Notes: generated from the sequence alone by a model not told the origin. A stretch of 64,000 nt of DNA from Aphrocallistes beatrix (GCA_963281255.1 OY725493.1:4247857-4311856), one strand, 5' to 3'. Shown: positions 1 through 10,487, counted from the first letter of the stretch. Program-made: numbers and translations.

Positions 1-392
1 TCAGGCTTTCATCTAGGCGTACTGGGAGCGCCTAGAGGCGCGTATTTGATCCCATGGATCATAATTAGGCGTATGATTTTTGAGGCTAGGCGCGCGGCAT
101 AAAACATATATTAAAATGCCATATACAAATGAGTATAGGCGCGTAGAAAAATGGTGGCGTCCATTTAGGCGTATGACTTTGGAAAGCTGGATGAAACTCT
201 GGGAGGAATACAATCCCAATGGTGAAGAATGGAGGCTTTTAGTCCGATTGATAGGATCCTCTGCTCGGTCCGAGATGTTTTAGTTGGGGATTGGATTAAA
301 AAATGAGCCGAAATGAGTTTTTTGCGCTAAAAATTCAATGCAATGTGATGGTTTTAGCAACATTAATTTTTGGAATAGTTTTGCACATAGTA
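1..392. other. No gene seen; short dispersed words
   Basis: No convincing coding region. The first 180 bases carry several imperfect copies of the word taggcg followed by cgta or tatga on the + strand, which looks like the remains of a repeat. The small open frame at 80-283 reads through these words and resembles no family I know. Confidence 0.4.
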
Positions 393-785
393 CAGTGGAA
401 CCTCCATAATCCGACATTTGTGGAAAATCAGCAAAATGTCGGATTATGGAGGTAAAATAACTTCCACAATCCGACAATATTTGACAGACGAATAATTTGT
501 CTGATCAAAGAGGTAAAATAACCCCTCCATAATCCGACATCATTTGAAAGAATAATTATTTGTCGGATTATGGAGGTAAAATAACCTCCATAATCCGACA
601 TTATTTGATAGACGAAAAAATTGTCGGATTATACAGGTCGAATTTGCATTACTGGAAAATCATTAAATTGTCGGATTCCGGAATAGCGAGGTGTCGGATT
701 ATAGAGGTTGTTTTCTATAGAAAAACGATCCGTGAACAGAAATAATGTCGGTTTAGAGAAATGTCGGATTACGGAGGTTCCACTG
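393..785. repeat. Pogo/Tigger-like MITE with internal word array
   Basis: Terminal inverted repeats begin CAGTGGAACCTCC on the left and end GGTTCCACTG on the right, each beside a TA, as in pogo/Tigger-type elements of the Tc1/mariner superfamily. The interior is made of repeated, alternately oriented copies of tgtcggattatggaggt, so most of the element can fold on itself. It carries no transposase. Copies of similar ends are at 21828-22228, 35506-35890 and, as a fragment, near 53534. Confidence 0.75.
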
Positions 786-1374
786 TATACAAATATTTCA
801 AGTGATTTTTGCATATTATGTGCAAAGTGATGATAGATCATGCGCAATGGACTTAGTCCAACCAATCGTGCGCAATGTGCAATTGATCATGCGCAATGTG
901 TCAATTGATCATCCGCAGTGTGACGATTGCGCATGCGCAATGGACTTTTTAGTACCTCCGAAAAACTGTAATATTTAATTTTTAGAAAAATCAGAATATT
1001 TATTCCTCGGTTATAGTTTTCCTTTATATGTTTTGAATTTTATGTTTTAACAATGAAGGGTCGTTTCTAAAGGGGTGGAAGTATGAAACTGAGTAAATCA
1101 AATAAAGTAGCTACGAATTTTAAATCAAATATTTAGCATTCCTTACTTACACCTTGAGTACATATTATTTTATAGAAGCACACACTTAAACATTATTTGT
1201 ATGGAGAATTTCATGGTGATTGAATGCTTTTGTTTAGGCAATTCTTCGATAACTTATTTATCCTCAGAGCTACTGTTATGCACTATATATTTAATAATTT
1301 ATCAATTGAACCCTGTTCTACTTATTTTATATACTCAAATATATATAGAAATAATATTTCACTAAAAAATATAA
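786..1374. other. Intergenic; short gcgcaatg repeats
   Basis: At 830-945 the word atgcgcaatg or a close variant recurs about six times, mixed with ttgatcat. The rest is AT-rich upstream sequence of the following open frame, with no RNA gene or promoter I can support. Confidence 0.4.
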
Positions 1375-2157
1375 ATGGCCGAGTTCTTAAGTCATGTGGC
1401 AGGTCTATTTGTGAATATCTGTCTCCAGTATCCAGTCACTAGCTCTGCAATGGCCATGCTCGGAGTGTTCACACTTGTTCCAATTTTTACAGACAGTAGC
1501 ATCACGCGCAGTTTCCGTTTCCTTTTCATCTGTATAGTAGGATTCGCATTATTGGTGATAATATTAGTCGATATACTTCCTGTACTCCAACTCACACCTG
1601 AACGCATGATATTCCGCCCTGCCCCTAGCTGTTCAATATTTGAAAGGCCACCTCGCTACATATGCTCTACTCTTAATCCGAATACGCGTAAGCAGATGTT
1701 TTATATTACTGCGAAAAAGTGTGATAATGATGATCCAAATATGAGTAGAGCCACTCAGTTCTACATTATTTCTTCCTGGATTCCAGCCTTCAATCATTAC
1801 CTAATCAAAAGACCAGTATGGTTTCAACCTATCACGGCACCCGGAGAAATTAAGACAAATTACAGTCTGGATGAAGGCGATTGCGTACTCGCAGCTGGTC
1901 CAGTATCTAACGATCCCCTGAGAGTTACTTTCACTAGTATAGATGAGCAGCAGAAACACATACATGACACTGGATACATCAAAAAGGAGGATTTAATAGA
2001 AAAGCATTCTGGCTGGTACTTCGTGTCAAACTGTAAAACCGACATTGGGAGATGGCTCTTCAACTGTGAAGCAGGATATATAAGTTCTACCTATGTATCA
2101 TTATCAGAGTACACGAGGAGACTACTCATTGAGGAGAGGAACCAACGTGAAGATTGA
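1375..2157 (+). CDS. Unrecognised membrane protein, 260 aa
   Basis: I do not recognise this protein. It has one long open frame with unbiased composition. The N-terminal third is hydrophobic: a segment around residues 24-40 and a clear membrane-spanning stretch around residues 50-73 (FLFICIVGFALLVIILVDIL). After that comes a soluble region of about 185 residues rich in charged and aromatic residues, with five or six cysteines (for example CSIF, ICSTL, KKCD, GDCVL, NCKTD, NCEAG) that could form disulfides. This fits a membrane-anchored protein with one folded domain. The ATG at 1375 is preceded by an A-rich context (aatataaATGG). No retrotransposon or transposase motif is visible. It stands alone among repeats, so it could be a host gene or a single exon of one. 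Confidence 0.6.
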   Translation: MAEFLSHVAGLFVNICLQYPVTSSAMAMLGVFTLVPIFTDSSITRSFRFLFICIVGFALLVIILVDILPVLQLTPERMIFRPAPSCSIFERPPRYICSTLNPNTRKQMFYITAKKCDNDDPNMSRATQFYIISSWIPAFNHYLIKRPVWFQPITAPGEIKTNYSLDEGDCVLAAGPVSNDPLRVTFTSIDEQQKHIHDTGYIKKEDLIEKHSGWYFVSNCKTDIGRWLFNCEAGYISSTYVSLSEYTRRLLIEERNQRED

Positions 2158-2402
2158 GCACTCTACTTCTTTATTTGTGATTTGATAAGCTATTAAATTA
2201 TGACTATTTTTGATAAATGCATGGCTCTAGTATAGTTAGCATCACTTAATTATTAAAGAATCTCGATGATATTTTTAAACGACTCTTTAGTATTCGATTA
2301 ATATTGTTAATATTGTATTTTTTAGCTTTATGAAGCATATAATCAGGTCTCATAGTACAATGGAAATTTTGAACCAGGGATTCAGCCGTAGCCGATTAAA
2401 AC

Positions 2403-3282
2403 GAGGCGCATGCATTTGTCCGAATTGCGTCAACTGTCATTCGTCCGAATCAGAATTTGGAATATTGTCATTTGTCCGAATCTTAATTTGGAATATTGTC
2501 ACTTGTCCGAATCGTAATTTGGAATACAGTACACCCTCGCTAATCCGAACAGCTCTGTTCCAATGTTCGAAAAAAACGTTCGGATTAGTGAATTTGTTCC
2601 GATTAGTGAAATAACACTAATTCAATAGGGCATTAATTATAATAAATTTACAATGTTAGAATATTAAAGATATTATTTCGCTATGATTGCTTATTTAACG
2701 AGGTCTCTCAATCTTATTGATAAATTTGAGTTTATAAACGTTTATTCAAAGCATAGAGGCAAATTAAATTATATTTTGAGTGTTCGGATTTTAAGAATGA
2801 AGTGTTCGGATTAGCGAGGGTTCGGATTGGCGAGGTTCGGACTAGCGAGGGTGTACTGTATTGTCACTTGCCCGAATCGATTCTTGGAATATTGTCACTC
2901 GAAATTAAAATGCCAATTTTACACTCAAATGGACAATATTTCGAACTTGAAAAGCTCCCTTTCACACTTTTCTGATATATATCATTTCCAAAATGTTAAC
3001 TTTCATTCTCTCATTCATTCTAAAAAAAACTAAAATTACGATTAACTAAAATTACGATTCGGACAAATGACAATATTCCAAATTACGATTCGGACAAATG
3101 ACAATATTCCAAATTACGATTCGGACAAATGACAATATTCCAAATTACGATTCGGACAAATGACAATATTCCAAATTACGATTCGGACAAATGACAATAT
3201 TCCAAGAATCGAATCGGACAAATGACAGTTAGCGCAATTCGGACAAATGACAACTTAGAAATTCGGACAAATGCTGCGTCCC
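2403..3282. repeat. Foldback/MULE-like element with subterminal word arrays
   Basis: The element is bounded by a perfect 10-base direct repeat, cgattaaaac, at 2393-2402 and 3283-3292, which looks like a 9-10 bp target duplication. Both ends hold inverted arrays of the word ttcggacaaatgacaatatt: about three copies read towards the left end (2430-2525) and seven or eight towards the right (3052-3275), five of them in perfect 31-base tandem. There is no coding frame. A second element (2527-2858) is inserted inside it. The 9-10 bp duplication suits a Mutator-like element, but the ends alone do not prove the superfamily. Confidence 0.65.
2527..2858. repeat. TA-flanked MITE nested in the 2403-3282 element
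   Basis: Inverted ends CAGTACACCCTCGCTAATCC and its complement (actagcgagggtgtactg), flanked by TA on each side. It interrupts a copy of the host word so that ggaaTA on the left continues as TAttgtca on the right, giving the order of insertion directly. The interior is AT-rich and non-coding. The ends match the pogo/Tigger type. Confidence 0.75.
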
Positions 3283-3579
3283 CGATTAAAACAATATATG
3301 ATTAGTATAAATTCGTTAATAACCATGCAGAATAGACTTTAAGAATGTATTACCAGCATATACGTACATAACACAAGCAAACACGATTCATATTTTCGTA
3401 TCAAATTTTAAACTAAACCAAAAATATCAAACAAGATCAAGTTTGAATAGTTAGCCTTCGCAATTTTCAAGATATTAGTCAGAATGTCTTTCCATAGCAA
3501 CCCTGGAATGTATAAACATTTCAAGGAAATTTCCCTATTTGTGTGTTACCTATTAACCCATGAGAAACTTGCCTCAAAT

Positions 3580-4110
3580 GGAGTTAGCGTCAAGGACTAT
3601 GGGGTCAGTTTTGACCCCATTAGAAACTGTGCGTAAAGGACGATGGGGTCAGTTTTGGCCACATTGGAAACTGTGCGTAAAGGACGATGGGGTCAGTTTC
3701 GACCCCATTGGAAACTGTGCGTAGACGACGATGGGGTCAGTTTTGACCCCATTGGAAACTGTGCGTAAACGACGATGGGGTCAGTTTTGACCCCATTGGA
3801 AACTGTGCGTAAACGACGATGGGGTCAGTTTTGGTCCCATTCGAAACTGTGCGTAAACGACTATGGGGTCAGTTTCGACCCCATTGGAAACTGTGCGTAG
3901 ACGACGATGGGGTCAGTTTTGACCCCATTCGAAACTGTGCGTAAAGGACGATGGGGTCAGTTTTGACCCCATTGGAAACTGTGCGTAAACGACGATGGGG
4001 TCAGTTTCGACCCCATTGGAAACTGTGCGTAAACGACGATGGGTCAGTTTTGACCCCATTCGAAACTGTGCGTAAACGACGATGGGTCAGTTTTGGAGTC
4101 AGTTTAGCCT
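3580..4110 (-). repeat. 44-bp palindromic minisatellite, about 12 units
   Basis: About twelve tandem units of 44 bases. Each holds the palindrome GGGGTCAGTTTTGACCCC followed by a less symmetric spacer with gaaactgtgcgtaaacgac. Units differ by single substitutions (tttt/tttc, attgg/attcg, aaagg/aaacg) and the last two lack one G. The reverse complement of the unit is the same repeat, with about 80% visible identity, as the 45-bp array at 45260-46555. Confidence 0.95.
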
Positions 4111-4395
4111 ATTAGCCTATTCCTTTATTAAAATGCGCGTATAAATCTTTCAACAAAAGCTTATACACTGATCAAGGATTGACATTTGGATTGAGTAATA
4201 AACATTTGCTATCTTGGCATTCATCATTAAACGTTGTTGTTAATACGCATTCATTCCTTTGGAATTCAGTAGGAATTTTAGATGTCATAGACTAGTATGT
4301 AGTCTAAGGAACAACCCTGGATCAAAGATTATTCTTGTGAAGTGGATCTATAACTTGTTCGCATGCAAATAGGGACCGTTTGCTACCCCCTACCC

Positions 4396-5324
4396 CAGAG
4401 TTGCACGCGGGCCGGAATTTCGTAACCGCGGCCCGCTATTTGAGTAAATCCAGCCCGCAGTTTTATTAAATTTTACCCGCGGCCCAGCCCGCGGGCCGGC
4501 CCGGAGCCCGCAACAGGCCCGCGAATATCCAGAACATTTGTTTCGCCATACAAATCTTTGTGTACTACAGAGAATACGTATTGAGAAAGACTATAGGTAT
4601 TTTAATAAACTAATGAAATAATCTTAACAGAATCCAGCACGATGGGCTGAAGCAATAAATTCTAATGCAGACACATATTTCGGCGAAAGCAGAGATATCC
4701 CAGCGGTTATTATAAGTCCGGTATGCGAAAAGTCTCGTTCTGATTGAGCAGAACTGGCTGGACAACAGAGGACTTGGCGAACTAGTTTAAATCAATCAAT
4801 CCTCAGATGTTATCGTCACTTCGCGCCTCAATAAATAACAATTCACATTGAGTGGTGTATGTATTCACTGTTTGTGTCAAAAGTATAATGCATCTATTCA
4901 TTGTGGTAATTGGAATACGTACACAGGGCCGGCGGAACTGGTCCGGCTTTGGCCGGACCAATTTTATGCCATTATGGCTTATTTTCATATGCAAATTTGC
5001 TTTTGGCCGGACCAATAAAAAGTTGCTTCCGCCGGGCCTGGTACATAGAGGTAACAATTACAAGTCATCAACAACGTTATAGGATTAGTCAATTCTTCAA
5101 AACATAGAAGTTCAATTACATATTTGAATTCGCAATTTGCAGATAAACTATCGTTAGGATGGACGACTAATATCTAGTAAATATCTTACAATCGTTGATT
5201 ATAAATTCAGTACTATCAGGTATTGTGCGGGCCTGCTGCGGGCCTAAGGCCCGCGACAAAAAAACTCGGCCCGCAAAGCCCGCAGGCTGATAATAATACT
5301 CGGCCCGCCCCGCATGCAACTCTG
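4396..5324. repeat. Non-autonomous hAT element
   Basis: Ends CAGAGTTGCACGCGGGCC and the inverted counterpart (gcatgcaactctg), bordered by a perfect 8-bp direct repeat CCCTACCC at 4388-4395 and 5325-5332, which is the hAT signature. GC-rich subterminal regions of repeated ggcccgc words form long hairpins. The interior is AT-rich without transposase. A smaller element sits inside it at 4924-5040. Confidence 0.85.
4924..5040. repeat. Short inverted-repeat element nested in the hAT element
   Basis: Ends CAGGGCCGGCGGAA and ttccgccgggcctg, with internal mirrored copies of tggccggaccaat. A 5-base direct repeat GTACA flanks it (4919-4923 and 5041-5045). The superfamily is uncertain: the ends look hAT-like but the duplication is 5 bp. 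It carries no coding capacity. Confidence 0.6.
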
Positions 5325-5332
5325 CCCTACCC

Positions 5333-6188
5333 CCTTGGAATTGCCACGCAATGTTTGAATGGCCTATGTAGTTTTTAATCATTATCTCTCAAATTTATAT
5401 AAATTTCAAAAAGGGAGCATACTGTTTGGATAGTCCCAATATCCGGGGATATACGTATATTGGTATTCTCCAAACCTCGGAAAAGAGCGTTCGTCAATAT
5501 TCCGAGTGTATCGTGTTCCCTATATATACCATTACACTATAAATGTGCATCCTTTATACTCTCGAAATTTCTACAAGAACAGTTGTGGTTGGATACGAAA
5601 TCTTATGGTTAGTTAGCCACTGAACTGTAAATCCAAGAATATTATTGTGTATATACGTAATAAATCCAGGGTTTAATAGGGGAAATTAGGGGAAATTTGG
5701 GGAAGTCTTTCGTTCCAAGAGAAAGAAAGCACTTTCTCTCACAAGTGATTGAGTGCCAGATTTAGTATAAAAGTTATTTTACCCCTTTTTTGCACTAGAA
5801 AGTTATTTTATCTTATCCTATTTATTTAATTACACATTAGGTATACTTTCAATGGTTTAACAAATGATTTTTGGAATAGGAAATAATTAGAAGATTGAAT
5901 TAATGAACAAGAGGGAATATAACAAACGACCGATAGTTAACCCGATCTTTAACTTGTGCATATACATATTTTGCAAGGTTGTAATCGAATAGTTCAATAT
6001 TCCGTTAGTCGTTAGACCAAATACTATTTGGCAAATAGTTGATATTCGGTTGGGAACCAAAATTCAGTATTCCTATTTACTGGAAAACCGCCGAACCGAG
6101 GTGAGCCCGACTTTCTAATTCTCTCCCTGACAGGTGTTTCTTCAGCTTAGGGAAGAGCCAAATCTCATGGAGCGAGGTCTGGTCGACT
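5333..6188. other. Intergenic, repeat remnants
   Basis: No gene. Around 5975-6065 there is a partial copy of the aaccgaatagttgatattcggtt element that is complete at 32051-32462. The last bases before the LTR (tcgact) resemble the tip of the MITE that continues at 9490, so the retrotransposon may have landed in that MITE. Confidence 0.5.
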
Positions 6189-6349
6189 TGTTATGAGTTT
6201 CACAGTCTTAACATAGAAGCCCGCCCCAGCAGGCTAGTAGACGATAGGCTATTAGGTAGTATATAGGCAAGTCAACTATCGTTAGGATAGTTGACATACT
6301 GCTTGTTATTTCTCTCTATTACGATCTATATTAGAATATCTACTTAACA
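6189..6349 (+). repeat. 5' LTR of gypsy element 1
   Basis: 161 bp, TG...CA ends, repeated at 9329-9489 with five substitutions. An internal palindrome tcaactatcgttaggatagttga is present in both copies. LTRs this short are unusual for the superfamily. Confidence 0.95.
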
Positions 6350-6370
6350 TAAATAACAAACGTTTGTCGC

Positions 6371-9252
6371 ATGGCAACTCCCCTCACTATAGCGATTCCT
6401 CCTTTGCGCGACGGACAAACAATCGCTGCCTGGCAACCGTTGTTCACAGCTGCCGTTTCAGCACTGGGAGATGGGGCAGCGATAAAACTCCTTCGGCGTA
6501 CCTGAAGCGAGGCAGATTAGAGGAAAAGATAGTCCTAAACGAACACGAAATTGATGCTCGCTGCAGATCTGCCCATTTGTAGGCCAAGCAACTCTCCTTG
6601 GGCATCTGACGTCGTTTTAGTGAAAAAGAAGGAGGGGAGCATGAGATTCGCCGTGGACTACCGCAAGCTCAATTCCGTTACCAAGCGGGACTAGTACAGC
6701 CTGCCGAATCCTCAATCGATATTTGATAAACTAGGAGGAAGCAGGTTCTTTTCCAAGCTCGATATTGCCCTTGCCTATTGGACGATTCCCATTGAACCGG
6801 AAGATGTCGAAAAGACCGCGTTTCACACTCCTCGAGGGATGTACGAGATGCTCGTGATGCCCTTTGGGCTTTGCAATCCGCCAGCCACTTTTCAGAGGGT
6901 AAGGGATCACGCACTGTATAGGGTAAACCACGCCGAGAGTTACGTCGACGACATCTTGATATTTTCCCCGAATTTTGATACACACTTGTTATCTACGGGA
7001 AGTTCTCGAGCGTTTACAAGCCGCTGGATTGCAACTACGTAAGGAGAAATGCCAATTCGGCTGTAGTTCGGTTGAATTTCTCGGGAACCGCATTTCCTTT
7101 GAGGGGAGAACGCCAGTCCCTGGATACACTCAAAGGCTTCGGTCCTTCCCTCAGCCAAAGGGCGTAGCGGAACTTCAGCGGTTTCTGGGGACAGCCAACT
7201 ACTATAGGTGCTATATAAAAAACATGTCCGGAATCGCTGAGCCGCTGTACAGGCTATTGAGGAAGGGTCAGCAATGGAACTGGGATGAGGAATGTCAGAC
7301 AGCATTCGAGGAATTGAGAGCAAGATTGACGAATGAGCCGGTCACCCTTGCTCACCCTTCCTGGAACAGTGAGTTCTATGTTGAGGCAGACGCAAGCTCG
7401 GTAGGTGTCGCGGCAGTGCTGTCTCAGTTAAACGAAGAAACAGGAAAACTAAGGCTGATCCAGTACTTCTCATCTTCCCTGAGTCCGAGTCAGAAGAACT
7501 ACTCAGCCGGACAACTTGAAGCCTGGGCAACCGAGGTGACGTTTCTCACGGACCACTGTCCCCTCCAGTGGCTTAAGCAGCAAAGGGACCCAAAGCACAC
7601 ATACGCGCGCTGGCTTATGGAGTTACAAGAGCTTCCATTTAAGATAGGATACAGACCTGGGAATGACAATCACGTAGCTGATTATTTGAGTCGCAAGCCT
7701 CATATGACGTATGACGAACAGGTGAATGATGAAGATGGCTTCGAGGATAGGATTTTCATTGTGAATGGAGCTGACAATCTATAGATTCTATACCAAAGGA
7801 TCACCGAAGGTCAGGCGTATGACGAGGTCATTCAAAGAGCGCTGAGAGGGATTGCACGGGAAGGTGGGTGGTTAGTGGCCAACTAAAGAACATATCGAAC
7901 AGACTCAGGATAACCAACCAGGTGTTGTGTTTCATGGGGAGGATAGTGGTCCCCAATGCCCTACGTCAAGATACGTTACGACTAATGCACGCACAGCACC
8001 ACCTCGGACAAGCGGGAACCTTACACTCGTTACGGAGGAGTTTCTTTTGGCCACGGATGGCACGTAGTGTGAAAGCCTTTTGCAACGGCTGTGTGACCTG
8101 CCAGAAAGCAAAGCGCAAATCCAGTGGGAGAGCCCCGATGAGGGAAATGAGGATTGGACAAGGAATCCCGGGGGAGGCGATGGCAATGGACATCGGCACG
8201 CTGCCATGGACGGACTACCCAGGAGAGGGGTACAGATATTTCCTCCTCATGGTAGACTTGTTCACCAGATATGTTGAGGTACAACCACTACGAGATCAGG
8301 AAGCAAGTTCAATCTTAGCTGCCTTTCAGCAAGGGTGGGTATATCGCGGTCATGGCCGCCATCTATTATATTAACAGACAGGAGAGCTAACATAGATGGA
8401 CAAGCATTTCGAGAGTTCTGTGCGAAGGCTGGAATTGACAAAAAGTCCACCACCCCATATCATCCGCAAAGCGACGGGATGGCGGAACGGAATGTAGGGC
8501 TGGTAAAGCAAGTGATAAGATGCCTCCAACTGGACCGCCAACTCGCTAAAGGATCCTGGCCAGGACTTCTGACCGAGATAAGCTTCCATATCAACAGCAT
8601 GGAGAACGCCACCACTAGAATATCTCCACACTCACTTCACCTTGGAAGGGAGCCACGCTCCCCATTGGACGCATGGTGTACTCACATGCAGGAGGGCGAG
8701 AGGAACAGCCATGGGGAGTACCTGGAGGCACTCAGGAGGAAGCGCTCCGAGTTACTGAGTATCGCACAAGAAAACGTCAGTAAAAACTTAGGGAAAGCCA
8801 GGGCACGCTATAACGAAGATAAGCGGGAAAGCGACATTGTTGTGGGAGACCAAGTAATGCTAAAATCTGGTCAGTTGAAAGACTCGTTATCTCCCAGATA
8901 TACAGGCCCGTATCGAGTGCTCCAAAGGAGAGGACCGGACATCAAGATTCAACTGGAGCGAAGGGACAAGTGGGTGCACGTAGATAACGTGAAAAGGTTT
9001 CGGGGATCTCAAGATTCGACTGATCTTCGTCCAGATGAAACACAAGTTGATCTTGTCCCTGCAAATACAGATGGCGAGGAACAACAGCAACTGCAAAGTC
9101 CCGAATCAAGTGAAGCTGAACTAGAGGAGCAGGATGGATACGCAAACGAACAAACAGCCCATACGCACGTATCCCAAACTTTCGGAGACAGATACCCACA
9201 AAGGAACAGACGCCCGCCAAAGCGTTTGAAGATTACGTTTCCTGGGATTTGA
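6371..9252 (+). pseudogene. Broken gag-pol of gypsy element 1 (RT, RNase H, integrase)
   Basis: The start (MATPLTIAIPP) matches the gag start of the second element but ends in a stop after about 38 codons. From about 6575 the reading is reverse transcriptase: the conserved SKLDIA region is near 6755, the active site YVDD near 6940-6951, and there is a stop at 6691 and a frameshift near 6975. RNase H follows (EADAS near 7385, TDHCPLQWL near 7545), with an internal deletion that removes its middle. The integrase zinc-binding H-H-C-C region is at about 7990-8110, the catalytic core (MDIGTLPW, then ILTDRRANIDG) is broken by a frameshift near 8335, and the GPY module (YTGPYRVLQRRGP) lies at about 8895-8945. 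The last long open stretch is 8335-9252. Not functional. Confidence 0.95.
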
Positions 9253-9328
9253 GCTCCGAAAGCACAGGGACATCTGACGACCCTGATCCCTGCTACTTAC
9301 CACCTTAGTACTCGTTGAAGGGGGGTGA

Positions 9329-9489
9329 TGTTATGAGTTTCACAGTCTTGACATAGAAACCCGCCCCAGCAGGCTAGTAGACGATAGGCTATTAGGTAGT
9401 ATATAGGCAAGTCAACTATCGTTAGGATAGTTGACATACTGTTTGTTATTTCTCTTTATTACGATATATATTAGAATATCTACTTAACA
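9329..9489 (+). repeat. 3' LTR of gypsy element 1
   Basis: Matches the 5' LTR at 156 of 161 positions; preceded by the polypurine tract and followed by the GACT duplication. Confidence 0.95.
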
Positions 9490-9655
9490 GACTCCGCTTA
9501 ATAGGGCCACTGTTTAATCGGGTAACTTTTGGCAGGACCGGAATAGCTTTCACACATAGAAGCTAATGCAAAATATTTTCGGTTAATAGGGTTCTCCGCT
9601 TAATCGGGGCAAAATGTCCTCTGATCGATGTGACCCTATTAAGCTGAGTCGACTG
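9490..9655. repeat. TA-type MITE truncated by the LTR element
   Basis: This is the reverse complement of the MITE at 12730-12917 with about 85-90% visible identity, ending gtcgactg before TA. Its left tip is missing where the gypsy LTR begins; the GACT duplication falls within that tip (TCGACTCCGCTTAATAGGG). The inverted ends contain ccgcttaataggg. Confidence 0.8.
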
Positions 9656-10326
9656 TACTTGGTTTTATACTTAGTTTTTCACAAAACTAGGTAGCATACT
9701 TATTTTTATTTAAGTATTGTTACTTATACTTATACTTAACTTTTTACTTAGTTTAGTTTTTGATTCTGAGGTGACAGTTATGCTGGGTTCGAGCATCGGT
9801 AAGATTACATTATATATATTAATCCAATTCTGAATCAAATGAAACAACCAAGATATATCGCAAAAACGTCTACTTATTGAACGCCCGTAATACTTATACG
9901 ATTAATGTAGAAATATATAAAAATGTCGGTCGACAGACCGATAGTGCAGCTCCAGGAAGTGACTCGAAGGAATATGAATGTAAATATCGGAATACGTCGG
10001 GAAATACTCATTTTAGGGCATTCTAAATTTGGAATCTACATATTAAAATTTCATGTAAAGTAAGATCGTAGAGGGATGTGTGGATCGCGTAAAATTTGTA
10101 TATACGTACGTATAAGTATTTTAGGAAAATTGGGTGCAACCAGGAAAAAGCAACACACTAAGGGTGTGCGAATTTAGGAAAATTTTGAGATGGTGCGCCT
10201 AATTTAGAAAGTGCACTATGAGACTAGATGTCTAGGATGCGCAGCTGAAGACTTCACGCACTTTTGGGTGCGCATATTTGCGAAGGCTAGATGAAGCCAC
10301 GAATAAAATGCATTGACTTACACATT
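9656..10326. repeat. Intergenic with a copy of a dispersed repeat (about 9923-10050)
   Basis: Positions 9923-10050 are the reverse complement of about 33370-33510, including the end sequence with gtcggtcgacagaccgat and tgcagctcca. Shorter copies of that end are at 34115-34175 and 44105-44145. Nothing coding is visible. Confidence 0.6.
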
Positions 10327-10335
10327 ATATGATTT

Positions 10336-10478
10336 GGGCATGCCTAATTTCCGGGACGGGACGAATCAAGATGTCTAATCTCCGGGACGGGACAGAAAAG
10401 GTACCTAATTTCCGGGACGGGACGGGTTAAGATACCTAATTCCTGGGACGGATCCCGTCCCCGAAATTAGGCATGCCC
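10336..10478. repeat. 143-bp MITE with 9-bp target duplication
   Basis: Ends GGGCATGCCTAATTTCCGGG and its inverted copy, with a perfect 9-base direct repeat ATATGATTT on each side (10327-10335, 10479-10487). Inside, the block cctaatttccgggacgggac is repeated about four times. The 9-bp duplication points to a Mutator-like origin. Confidence 0.8.
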
Positions 10479-10487
10479 ATATGATTT

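Larger units (their letters stand above)
6189..9489 (+). mobile_element. Ty3/gypsy LTR retrotransposon, internally deleted
   Basis: Two 161-bp LTRs (6189-6349 and 9329-9489) start TGTTATGAG and end ACTTAACA. They differ at five positions, about 97% identical. A 4-bp target duplication GACT lies on both sides (6185-6188, 9490-9493). A G-rich polypurine tract (gaaggggggtga) abuts the 3' LTR. The leader between the 5' LTR and the gag ATG at 6371 is only 21 bases. Gag is cut short after about 40 codons and joined directly to reverse transcriptase, so the rest of gag, the zinc knuckle and the protease are missing. The element therefore cannot move unaided, but its LTRs are still good. It belongs to the same lineage as the element at 38572-45223. 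Confidence 0.95.

Noticed and set aside
3052..3230. Possible CRISPR-like array (five 31-base repeats)
   Set aside because: The repeats are contiguous with no unique spacers and form one arm of a foldback transposon in eukaryotic DNA.
3580..4110. GGTCA/TGACC palindromes as nuclear-receptor binding sites
   Set aside because: Half-site spacing is four bases, not the three of an oestrogen-type element, and the pattern is explained by a tandem minisatellite.
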